Assembly (NCBI GenBank): GCA_910586205.1
Contig: CAJUGD010000042.1
Span: 1 to 28,387, forward strand
From: an uncultured Lachnospiraceae bacterium
GTDB lineage: Bacteria > Bacillota > Clostridia > Lachnospirales > Lachnospiraceae
Direction: 5' to 3'
Length of the DNA: 28,387 nt
The first letter of the stretch is position 1; each line of letters begins with the position of its first letter. The translations under genes were made by a program, and so were the position numbers. The notes under the pieces are model-generated. The model was not told the origin of the DNA, did not search any database, and was given only the letters and a program-made list of their open reading frames with translations. Positions 6,310 through 13,197 of the stretch are shown here, in pieces.

Positions 6310-7479
6310 ATCCTTTTGATCCGGCTCTCCTGCCTCCAAAAGCCTTGCCAAAGTCAGATCCCCATGAAGAAATTCCTGAATCTGCCGGATCTTTTCCTGG
6401 TTATCCTTCTTTTTTCCATCTTTTACCGCCCGGATCAGCAAGTTCTTGGGCGTGTGCTCCATGGAAATAAACTCCAGGATCTGTGTTCGGTATCCTTCCC
6501 TCTCCAAAAGCTCTGCCCGCAGTGCGTCTGTATACAGGGCTGCCATTCTCTCCCGGATCACTCCATACTGAAATACCGGCTTCATGAGCTCATTTTCCAT
6601 CTGCCCATTTAACTCATGCTGGCAGCAGGGCACAGACAAAATGACCTTAGCGCCCCAGCGGACTGCTTTTGCCAAGGCATAATCCGTAGCCGTGTCGCAG
6701 GCATGGAGAGTCACCACCATATCCACCTGGTCCACGCCTTCATAGTCCCCAATATCCCCGTGGTAAAAGGCCAGCCTGTCATAGCCGTACTTTTCTGCCA
6801 GAAGGCTGCACCGGGCAATCACATCCTTTTTTAGATCCAGCCCGATTATGCGGATAGGATACCCCTTAATCTCGTTCAGATAGTGATACATGGCAAAAGT
6901 CAGATAAGACTTTCCACACCCAAAATCCAGAATAATATTCTCCCTGTCCTTGTTTAATCTTGGCAGAATGTCTTCAATAAATTCCAGGAAACGGTTGATC
7001 TGACGGAATTTATCATAGCGGGTTCTTATAATCTTTCCTTCCGGAGTCATTACCCCCAGATCTATAAGAAATGGAACCGGTATCCCTTCTTCAAGAATAT
7101 ATCGTTTTTTCCGATTGTGCCAAAGCTCTCTGACATTTTCCGGCTCTCCCGGCTTTCGTTTCACCTTAATAGTCATGGTGCCTTTTTTTCCTGCAAGCGC
7201 CGTTGCGCTTCCCATCCCGGAAAGCAGTTCCAGTTGGCGGAATTTTCCATCCATCAAATCCTTTGTGTATCTTTTCAGCTCCTCAAAAGAAAGATTCTGA
7301 TGAAACGCCTGCTTTTCCTTAAATTCTTCTGCCTGGAACTTAAGCTGTCCTTTCAGGACAACCGGGCGGACCCTCACTTTGGAGAGCCCGCCCTTTTGTG
7401 CCGGATTACTGAAAATCATCTGCTGCAGATGTTCATTGGCAAAATACTCCAACATAGATTCCAGCGTATCTTTTCCCAT
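6304..7479 (-). CDS. Class I SAM-dependent methyltransferase, METTL25/PF13679-like
   Basis: 391 residues. The first 150 residues are a basic, unassigned domain. A Rossmann methyltransferase follows with motif I DFGCGKSYLT (185-194), GLDLKK (acidic loop, about 213-218), GDIGDY, VTLHACDTATDYAL (around 260) and VPCCQHEL (283-290). The HACDTATD and PCCQHEL motifs are those of the PF13679 group that includes eukaryotic METTL25-type proteins. The substrate is unknown; an RNA is plausible but unproven. It starts 12 bases after the UPF0210 stop, with GAGGG before the ATG, so it is the last gene of the ACT-UPF0210 operon. Confidence 0.85.
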   Translation of the reverse strand: MGKDTLESMLEYFANEHLQQMIFSNPAQKGGLSKVRVRPVVLKGQLKFQAEEFKEKQAFHQNLSFEELKRYTKDLMDGKFRQLELLSGMGSATALAGKKGTMTIKVKRKPGEPENVRELWHNRKKRYILEEGIPVPFLIDLGVMTPEGKIIRTRYDKFRQINRFLEFIEDILPRLNKDRENIILDFGCGKSYLTFAMYHYLNEIKGYPIRIIGLDLKKDVIARCSLLAEKYGYDRLAFYHGDIGDYEGVDQVDMVVTLHACDTATDYALAKAVRWGAKVILSVPCCQHELNGQMENELMKPVFQYGVIRERMAALYTDALRAELLEREGYRTQILEFISMEHTPKNLLIRAVKDGKKKDNQEKIRQIQEFLHGDLTLARLLEAGEPDQKDL

Positions 7480-7491
7480 ATGTTTCCCTCA

Positions 7492-8856
7492 TTAATTTTT
7501 AAAACTGTGAATCGGCGCCGGAATCCTTCCGCCCCGGTTTACAAACTGTTCACAAGAATATTGGTTTACAGGCATTACCGGCGCATAGCCCAGCAATCCG
7601 CCGAACTCCACCGTATCCCCTACCGTCTTTCCCACAACCGGAATCACACGGACTGCCGTGGTCTTCTGATTGATCATGCCAATCGCCGCCTCGTCTGCAA
7701 TAATTCCGGAAATAGTGGAAGCAGAGGTATCTCCCGGAATGGCAATCATATCCAGTCCCACGGAGCATACACAGGTCATGGCTTCCAGTTTTTCTAAAGT
7801 AAGGGCTCCCTCTGTCACGGCATCAATCATCCCCTGATCTTCACTGACCGGAATAAAGGCGCCGCTTAAACCGCCTACATAGGAGGAAGCCATGACTCCG
7901 CCCTTTTTCACCTGGTCGTTAAGCATGGCCAGGGCTGCCGTGGTTCCCGGAGCCCCGACCCGCTCTAAGCCGATCTCCTGCAGAATCTCTGCCACGCTGT
8001 CTCCCACTGCCGGGGTGGGGGCAAGAGACAGATCAATGATTCCAAAGGGAATCCCTAACCGTCTGGATGCCTCCTGGGCCACCAACTGCCCTACCCTGGT
8101 AATCTTGAATGCAGTCCTTTTAATGGTCTCACAAAGCACTTCAAAGTTCTGGCCGCGGGCCTTTTCCAAGGCTACCTTTACCACTCCCGGGCCGCTGACC
8201 CCTACATTGATAATGGCGTCCGCCTCTGTCACCCCATGAAATGCCCCTGCCATAAAAGGATTATCATCCGGCGCATTGCAGAACACCACCAGCTTTGCGC
8301 AGCCTAAAGAATCCTGATCTTTTGTAGCCTTTGCCGCGGCAAGAATCACCTCTCCCATAAGCCGCACTGCATCCATATTCAGTCCGGTTCTGGTAGAACC
8401 TACATTGACAGAGCTGCATACCCGCTCTGTAGCGGCCAAAGCTTCCGGAATGGAGCGGATCAGGTTCTCGTCTGCCGTGGTCATCCCCTTCGACACAAGA
8501 GCCGAATAACCGCCGATAAAATTCACCCCTACCTGGTGAGCCGCACGATCCAGCGTGCGGGCAATGGTCACAAAATCCTCGGGGCTTTTGCAGGCGCAGC
8601 CGCCCACCAGCCCGATAGGAGTTACAGATATCCGCTTGTTGACAATCGGCACGCCGAAATCCCTGGCAATGGCCTCTCCGGTAGACACCAGATTCTCTGC
8701 ATACCGGGTAATCTTTTCATAGATTTTTTTATTGACGGAATCCAGATCACTGTCACAGCAGTCAAGCAGGCTGATTCCCATGGTAATGGTACGCACATCC
8801 AGCCGTTCGTGCTCGATCATATTGTTGGTCTCGATCACTTCAAACATGTTCAACAT
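7492..8856 (-). CDS. UPF0210 (DUF711) PFL family protein
   Basis: 454 residues. It begins MLNMFEVIETNNMIEHERLD and continues LDVRTITMGISLLDC, the standard N-terminus of UPF0210. A start at 9000 would add 48 unrelated residues and overlap the ACT gene, so the ATG at 8854-8856 with GAGGGGG upstream is chosen. Conserved glycine-rich and cysteine segments follow (GGCACKSP, NVGVSGPGVV, FGIIDLSLAPTPAVGDSVAEI, VGLDMIAIPGDT). The family is related in sequence to radical-type PFL folds by name only, and no enzymatic activity is established. It is invariably paired with an ACT-domain protein, here 13 bases upstream. Confidence 0.92.
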   Translation of the reverse strand: MLNMFEVIETNNMIEHERLDVRTITMGISLLDCCDSDLDSVNKKIYEKITRYAENLVSTGEAIARDFGVPIVNKRISVTPIGLVGGCACKSPEDFVTIARTLDRAAHQVGVNFIGGYSALVSKGMTTADENLIRSIPEALAATERVCSSVNVGSTRTGLNMDAVRLMGEVILAAAKATKDQDSLGCAKLVVFCNAPDDNPFMAGAFHGVTEADAIINVGVSGPGVVKVALEKARGQNFEVLCETIKRTAFKITRVGQLVAQEASRRLGIPFGIIDLSLAPTPAVGDSVAEILQEIGLERVGAPGTTAALAMLNDQVKKGGVMASSYVGGLSGAFIPVSEDQGMIDAVTEGALTLEKLEAMTCVCSVGLDMIAIPGDTSASTISGIIADEAAIGMINQKTTAVRVIPVVGKTVGDTVEFGGLLGYAPVMPVNQYSCEQFVNRGGRIPAPIHSFKN

Positions 8857-8869
8857 TGTGCTTTCCCCC

Positions 8870-9142
8870 TCAGATCCGGTGCATTTTTGTAAAAATTTCT
8901 TCGCGCTGACAGTGAATCTTAACGCCGATCTCCTCCCCGATCTGTCCCAGACGGGTATAGATTTCCTCAAAAGGAGCTGTGGCCTGGTTGATGTCAGCAA
9001 TCATCATCATATTAAAATATTCCTGCACAATGGTCTGAGAAATGTCCAGCACATTCACATTATTCTCTGACAGATACGTACATACTTTTGCGATAATTCC
9101 CACCGTATCCTTTCCCACCACGGTAATGATAACCTTGTTCAT
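8870..9142 (-). CDS. ACT domain protein, UPF0237 family
   Basis: 90 residues forming a single ACT domain (MNKVIITVVGKDTVGIIAKV, then the LDISQTIVQEYFNMMMIAD strand). ACT domains usually bind small ligands such as amino acids; UPF0237 members are stand-alone and sit next to UPF0210. Likely a regulatory or sensor partner of the downstream gene, by inference from conserved pairing. Start ATG 9140-9142 is preceded by AAAGGAAAATC. The leader upstream has a 10 bp hairpin (9179-9212). Confidence 0.9.
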   Translation of the reverse strand: MNKVIITVVGKDTVGIIAKVCTYLSENNVNVLDISQTIVQEYFNMMMIADINQATAPFEEIYTRLGQIGEEIGVKIHCQREEIFTKMHRI

Positions 9143-9178
9143 TTTATGATTTTCCTTTCTTTCTGCACTTTACCTGAT

Positions 9179-9212
9179 ATCTGCCTGGCAAACCTGCATG
9201 TGCCCGGCAGAT
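9179..9212 (-). promoter_or_regulatory. Leader hairpin upstream of the ACT gene
   Basis: ATCTGCC-T-GGC (9179-9189) pairs with GCC-C-GGCAGAT (9202-9212) around a 12-base loop: ten pairs with one internal mismatch, ending 36 bases upstream of the ACT start. No T run follows, so it is not a plain terminator. A second dyad (CATGTGCC with GGCACATG, 9197-9204 and 9241-9250 region) could compete with it. Regulatory role is speculative. Confidence 0.4.
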
Positions 9213-9311
9213 GGCACGCCGCCGTCCATAAAAGTCTGGCAGGCACATGAAACACGCCTGAACTTATGCGCTTTGCGGCCACGTTTTTGCGGCGCCGCCA
9301 TAAATCAAAAC

Positions 9312-10112
9312 CTACACATAAAGGATCTGGGACATCTCATCCCGCCTTGCCACCTCAATAGAAAAATCTGACGCCCGATACGGTGTATCCCCCTGGTCGA
9401 TCTCCAGCCTGACGGTCTCATAAGCCAGAGCCTCATAATTATTCTCCTTGCTTAAATGCCCCAGCAGAATGTACTTCAACCGATCATGAAGCAGATAATT
9501 CAGAAGCCTTCCGGCATTTTCATTGGACAAATGTCCATGGTCTCCCAGAATCCTGCGTTTTAAATAATAGGGATAAGGCCCGGCCTGCAGCATATTCACA
9601 TCATGATTCGACTCAATCAAAAGTGCGTCAAGCCCCTGAAGGTGGTCTATAATATAGGAATCATAATGTCCCAAATCCGTGGCTACTGCCACTTGCTTTC
9701 TCCCATGACGAAATCGGTATGCCACCGGATTGGCAGCGTCATGATCAATGGAAAAAGGCAGGATATCCATCTCTCCTGCTGAAAACTCCACATCCGGACG
9801 GATTCCTACCAAAAGCTCTTTAGGATACTCACCGCCCAGGCATTTCTTTCCCTGAAGCTCCAAAAGGGTCTCCTTAGTGCCGTATACCGGAATCTCATAC
9901 CTTTTTGCCAGAATCCCCAGCCCCCGGATATGATCCGAATGCTCATGGGTAATGACAATGCCGGTGAGATCGCTTCCCTTTACTCCAATCTCATGAAGCC
10001 CCTGCTCAATTCTCTTGGCGCTGATTCCTGCATCTACCAGAAAATGCGTATTCTCAGTCCCTATGTAGGTGCAGTTTCCGCTGCTCCCGCTTGCAATGCT
10101 CACTAATCTCAT
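9312..10112 (-). CDS. yycJ: MBL-fold metallo-hydrolase, YycJ/WalJ family
   Basis: 266 residues. The metallo-beta-lactamase dinuclear metal site is visible as THEHSDH (H56, H58, D60, H61), with further ligands in TDLGHYD and in LLGHLSKENN. The N-terminus MRLVSIASGSSGNCTYIG is typical of YycJ/WalJ, an exonuclease-like protein linked to DNA mismatch repair and cell wall control in Firmicutes. Here it lies outside any walRK locus, 5 bases after coaE, as the last gene of an sseB-coaE-yycJ operon. This arrangement beside polA/coaE fits a DNA-related role. Confidence 0.9.
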   Translation of the reverse strand: MRLVSIASGSSGNCTYIGTENTHFLVDAGISAKRIEQGLHEIGVKGSDLTGIVITHEHSDHIRGLGILAKRYEIPVYGTKETLLELQGKKCLGGEYPKELLVGIRPDVEFSAGEMDILPFSIDHDAANPVAYRFRHGRKQVAVATDLGHYDSYIIDHLQGLDALLIESNHDVNMLQAGPYPYYLKRRILGDHGHLSNENAGRLLNYLLHDRLKYILLGHLSKENNYEALAYETVRLEIDQGDTPYRASDFSIEVARRDEMSQILYV

Positions 10113-10117
10113 GGATC

Positions 10118-10771
10118 TTATCTCTCTTTTTTTATTTCTGCAGACAATAAGCCGGCAGCCGTGCCTGCACTCCCTAAAAGCCGTGCTATCTGCCTGCGGA
10201 CCTGCTCTAATGTCCCATTATTATCAATCACTTCATCTGCCAGAGCCAGATACTCTTTCCGGCTTTGCTGATTCTTCATAATATCTCGGCATTTTTCCAG
10301 AGTATATCCTCTGTGCTCCCTTAATCTTTGAATCCGGTTTTCCTCAGAAGCGTCAATATACCAGAGAGTATGGCAGATCTGCCTGCTCTTTTCATCAAAC
10401 AAAGCTGCCTCCACTGCTGCCAGGAAAAAGCTGCCCTTATTGGCGGCTTTTTCCTGGCTTTTATAATCGTTCAGCCTTTCACCGATCACCTTCCAGACCA
10501 ACGGATGAATCATGGCATTTACCTCAGACAAAAGCCGGGGATCTTTAAATATCATCTGTGCAAATGCTTTCCGGTTAAGCCTCTCATCTGCCCCTAAAAT
10601 CCCGGTTCCAAACCTTTCCACTAAAAGACTATATCCTTCCTGCCCCGGCTCCTCTAACTCTGCCCCTACTTGGTCTGCCAACAGCACAAAGGCTCCGTAC
10701 TCTTTCTCTAGGATCTCCAGAATCCGGCTCTTGCCTGCTCCTACTCCTCCGGTTATGCCGATCACTTTCAT
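10118..10771 (-). CDS. coaE: Dephospho-CoA kinase
   Basis: 217 residues; catalyses the last step of coenzyme A synthesis, phosphorylating the 3'-OH of dephospho-CoA with ATP. The Walker A loop GITGGVGAGKS is at 5-15, followed by the ADQVG and HPLVW segments typical of CoaE. Slightly longer than the 200-residue average. Start ATG 10769-10771 lies 6 bases after the upstream gene's stop; downstream yycJ follows after 5 bases, so the three genes are one transcript. Confidence 0.93.
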   Translation of the reverse strand: MKVIGITGGVGAGKSRILEILEKEYGAFVLLADQVGAELEEPGQEGYSLLVERFGTGILGADERLNRKAFAQMIFKDPRLLSEVNAMIHPLVWKVIGERLNDYKSQEKAANKGSFFLAAVEAALFDEKSRQICHTLWYIDASEENRIQRLREHRGYTLEKCRDIMKNQQSRKEYLALADEVIDNNGTLEQVRRQIARLLGSAGTAAGLLSAEIKKER

Positions 10772-10777
10772 TGTCAG

Positions 10778-11236
10778 TTAGTTTCCCTGGAACGTATTGT
10801 TCCTTGCTTCTCTCTGCTTCAGCAGAGAAAGCAGCAGGCTCTTGGAAATGCTCACATTCTCTCCATAAGGATTGATCACAAAGCCCTCCAGATCATTCAG
10901 ATTGCGGATTAAAATATTGCCGAAATCCTCCATGGTCATAATAAGCGCCTGGTTGTGTGTCTCGTCCTCATTCCATTTGGCATACTCATTCATATCCGTA
11001 AATGCCAGATAATACTTCTTCCCCTGTGCATTTTCAATATGCTCAAACCGGATCCTGGTGGAAGGCCCCTCTGTCTCTGTCAGCACAGTCTGACGTTCAA
11101 TGGGAGACAAAAGGTGCGCATCCATAAGCACCGCCGCCATATGGCCTCTCGTTTTTTCTGTATTATGCCGGAGCATGGCATTCATTGCTTCAATCAGCTC
11201 CGGATTCTTCACTTGCTCTGATGACTGATTCTTCAT
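10778..11236 (-). CDS. SseB family protein
   Basis: 152 residues matching the SseB N-terminal domain family: a YYLAFTDMNEYAKW segment (about 75-88) and the GFVINPYGENVSISKSLL core (about 118-135). Function unknown; the name comes from an E. coli protein and does not imply virulence. Start ATG 11234-11236 follows GGAAGGAATAAG. First gene of the sseB-coaE-yycJ operon. Confidence 0.85.
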   Translation of the reverse strand: MKNQSSEQVKNPELIEAMNAMLRHNTEKTRGHMAAVLMDAHLLSPIERQTVLTETEGPSTRIRFEHIENAQGKKYYLAFTDMNEYAKWNEDETHNQALIMTMEDFGNILIRNLNDLEGFVINPYGENVSISKSLLLSLLKQREARNNTFQGN

Positions 11237-11377
11237 ATTTCTTATTCCTTCCTTCTGTCCTTTGCAGCCCGAACTTTTAAACTGCCGCTGAAATCACGCT
11301 CTTGCCGCAGCGCGGATATACTGTATGAGATATAATATTCCGGCTTTTAACAAGCCTGTATTAGAGCGTCACACTTT

Positions 11378-11386
11378 AGTATAACA
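11378..11386 (-). promoter_or_regulatory. Candidate extended -10 promoter for sseB-coaE-yycJ
   Basis: Minus strand TGTTATACT (TGn plus TATACT), about 140 bases upstream of the ATG. The -35 at 17-base spacing is poor (TAGATG). The 11237-11431 gap is otherwise AT-rich with no gene. Confidence 0.4.
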
Positions 11387-11431
11387 CAAAACCACTTTAT
11401 CATCTACAAATTTTCTAATAATTATAAATAA

Positions 11432-12385
11432 TTATACTTCACTCTCTCCAACCACCAGGATTCCTTCCTTCTTTAAAAGCTCTGCTGTCACCCCGTCTCC
11501 CTCTGTCAGTTTCCCGGAATGAGTGCCGTCATAGATCATACCGCTGCCGCAGGAAGGGCTTCTTTCCTTGAGCACCGCACATCTGCAGCTATAAATCTGC
11601 GCCAGGGCCAGGGTCTCTCTGGCTCCTTTCTCATACGCCTCTGTCACATCCCTGCCATTTATTGTTTTCACCCTGTTTTCTCTCCGCTCTGCAGGCTCCC
11701 TGGGAGTGGAAAGCCCGCCAAACAGCTCCGGGCATACGGGAATCAGGTTCGCCCGATCCATAAGCCTCATTACCTTCTCATCCATAACCCCCTTTTCATT
11801 ATACCGGCAGTGCACCCCCATAAGGCAGGCGCTGACTAAGATATTGGGCCTTGTCCCATCCCCTTTTTCTTTCTTTTTATACAAAATATGCCGTATATAC
11901 CCATGATACTTTTCCTTTGTGGCAATCACCACATAACCATCCTTTAACATCGTATGAAGACTGGCATGATTCTCGGGATGGACCGTGCAGAACAAATACT
12001 CAAATGGGTAAGAGCACAGTTCCCTTTCTGCAGCCTCCAACAGCCTGCCCTGTAAATGATGTCCCCTGTATTGAGGCTTTACGGCAGCAGAATCCATATG
12101 GGCAGTCAGGCGAAGCCTTTCCGGCTCAAACTTCAGCTCATGGCCAAGATTCTTTTCCCCTTCATCCGGAAAATCCACAATAAAAAAGCCTGCAAGCTCC
12201 CCATCCCGAGTCTCTGCCGTCATGGTAAACCCCTGATCTTCAATATGCCTCTCAATCCAGCCCCGATCATCCGCCACAAACCACTCAGATCTCTCTGACG
12301 TCTGCTTTGCCAGCTCCATGATCCTCTCAAGCTCATCCACATCCCGGGAAACTGCTCTGCGGATTTTAAAAGCATCTTCATCCAT
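11432..12385 (-). CDS. GNAT acetyltransferase - DUF523 (TudS-like) fusion
   Basis: 317 residues in two parts. Residues 1-170 are a GNAT acetyltransferase: substrate strands at 55-72, the acetyl-CoA loop around VKPQYRGHHLQGRLLEAA (102-119) and the HPENHASLHTMLKDGYVV segment. Residues 181-317 are DUF523: ILVSACLMGVHCRYN, PVCPELFGGLSTPREP, and LKERSPSCGSGMIYDGT. The three conserved cysteines C187, C218 and C279 match those holding a [4Fe-4S] cluster in TudS, the thiouracil desulfurase of this family. So desulfuration of a thio-base or related compound is possible, with acetylation of a related substrate; both are inference. A single uninterrupted frame with a KKKEKGDGTRP linker shows a true fusion. 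GGGAGG precedes the ATG. Divergent from sfsA. Confidence 0.88.
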   Translation of the reverse strand: MDEDAFKIRRAVSRDVDELERIMELAKQTSERSEWFVADDRGWIERHIEDQGFTMTAETRDGELAGFFIVDFPDEGEKNLGHELKFEPERLRLTAHMDSAAVKPQYRGHHLQGRLLEAAERELCSYPFEYLFCTVHPENHASLHTMLKDGYVVIATKEKYHGYIRHILYKKKEKGDGTRPNILVSACLMGVHCRYNEKGVMDEKVMRLMDRANLIPVCPELFGGLSTPREPAERRENRVKTINGRDVTEAYEKGARETLALAQIYSCRCAVLKERSPSCGSGMIYDGTHSGKLTEGDGVTAELLKKEGILVVGESEV

Positions 12386-12405
12386 TTTCGTCTACCTCCC
12401 AATCC

Positions 12406-12433
12406 TTGACATTTTCCGAAAAAACAGTAAAAT
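12406..12433 (+). promoter_or_regulatory. SigA promoter of sfsA
   Basis: Perfect TTGACA (12406-12411), 16-base spacer, TAAAAT (12428-12433), about 40 bases upstream of the sfsA ATG in the 87-base divergent gap. Confidence 0.8.
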
Positions 12434-12472
12434 CATATTCATATCTTTTCTGGAAAGGAACCCTTTTGACAA

Positions 12473-13186
12473 ATGAAATACAGCCATATAAAGCCTGCCA
12501 TATTTTTAGAACGCCCCAACCGTTTCATCGCCTACGCTGATTTAAACGGAAAAAAAGTAACTTGTCATGTAAAAAACACCGGCCGCTGCAAAGAGCTTCT
12601 CCTTCCCAAAACACCGGTGTTTTTAGAGTTTCATCCTGATGCCGCCCAAAATGGCAGAAAGACCGAATACTCTCTCGTCGGCGTCTATAAGCAGACAAGC
12701 AGGGGCCGTCTGCTGATCAACATGGATTCCCAGGCCCCCAACCAGGCTGCCTGGGAATGGCTGTGCCAAAAACATGCCCCCTTTACTGACATCACAGACA
12801 TACGCCGGGAGGTCTCCTATCACGCCTCTCGTTTTGACTTATCCTTCCGCCAAAAGGACAGGCCTGCCTTTATGGAGGTAAAAGGCGTTACATTAGAAGA
12901 AAACGGCATTGCCCGTTTCCCTGACGCTCCCACTGAGCGGGGAATCAAACACCTTCAAGAGCTGGAGAAAGCCGCCAAAGACGGATACTCCTGCTATCTT
13001 CTGCTGGTGATTGCCATGAAGAATATCCGGCTCTTTGAGCCGAACATGGCAGCTCATCCCCAATTCGGAACAGCTTTATCCCATGCTGCTGCCCATGGTG
13101 TAACCATCATGACCCGGGACTGTATTGTCACTTCTGACAGCCTTACATTAGACGCCCCGGTTCCGGTCCGTCTGCCTGAAACGTAA
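12473..13186 (+). CDS. sfsA: SfsA family nuclease-like protein
   Basis: 237 residues, normal SfsA length. N-terminal OB-like part (RPNRFIAYADLNGKKVTCHVKNTGRC) and a C-terminal PD-(D/E)XK nuclease core: SRFDLSF, FMEVKGVTLEENG and FPDAPTERGIKHLQEL. SfsA was named for sugar fermentation stimulation in E. coli; the fold indicates a DNA/RNA-binding nuclease. Strong own promoter; AAAGGAA lies upstream of the ATG. It ends 11 bases from the convergent polA stop with no visible terminator between them. Confidence 0.92.
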   Translation: MKYSHIKPAIFLERPNRFIAYADLNGKKVTCHVKNTGRCKELLLPKTPVFLEFHPDAAQNGRKTEYSLVGVYKQTSRGRLLINMDSQAPNQAAWEWLCQKHAPFTDITDIRREVSYHASRFDLSFRQKDRPAFMEVKGVTLEENGIARFPDAPTERGIKHLQELEKAAKDGYSCYLLLVIAMKNIRLFEPNMAAHPQFGTALSHAAAHGVTIMTRDCIVTSDSLTLDAPVPVRLPET

Positions 13187-13197
13187 CAAATATCCCG

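Noticed and set aside
8857..9000. N-terminal extension of UPF0210 to 9000
   Set aside because: It would overlap the ACT gene almost fully and adds residues unlike the family; the start at 8856 has a strong ribosome binding site.
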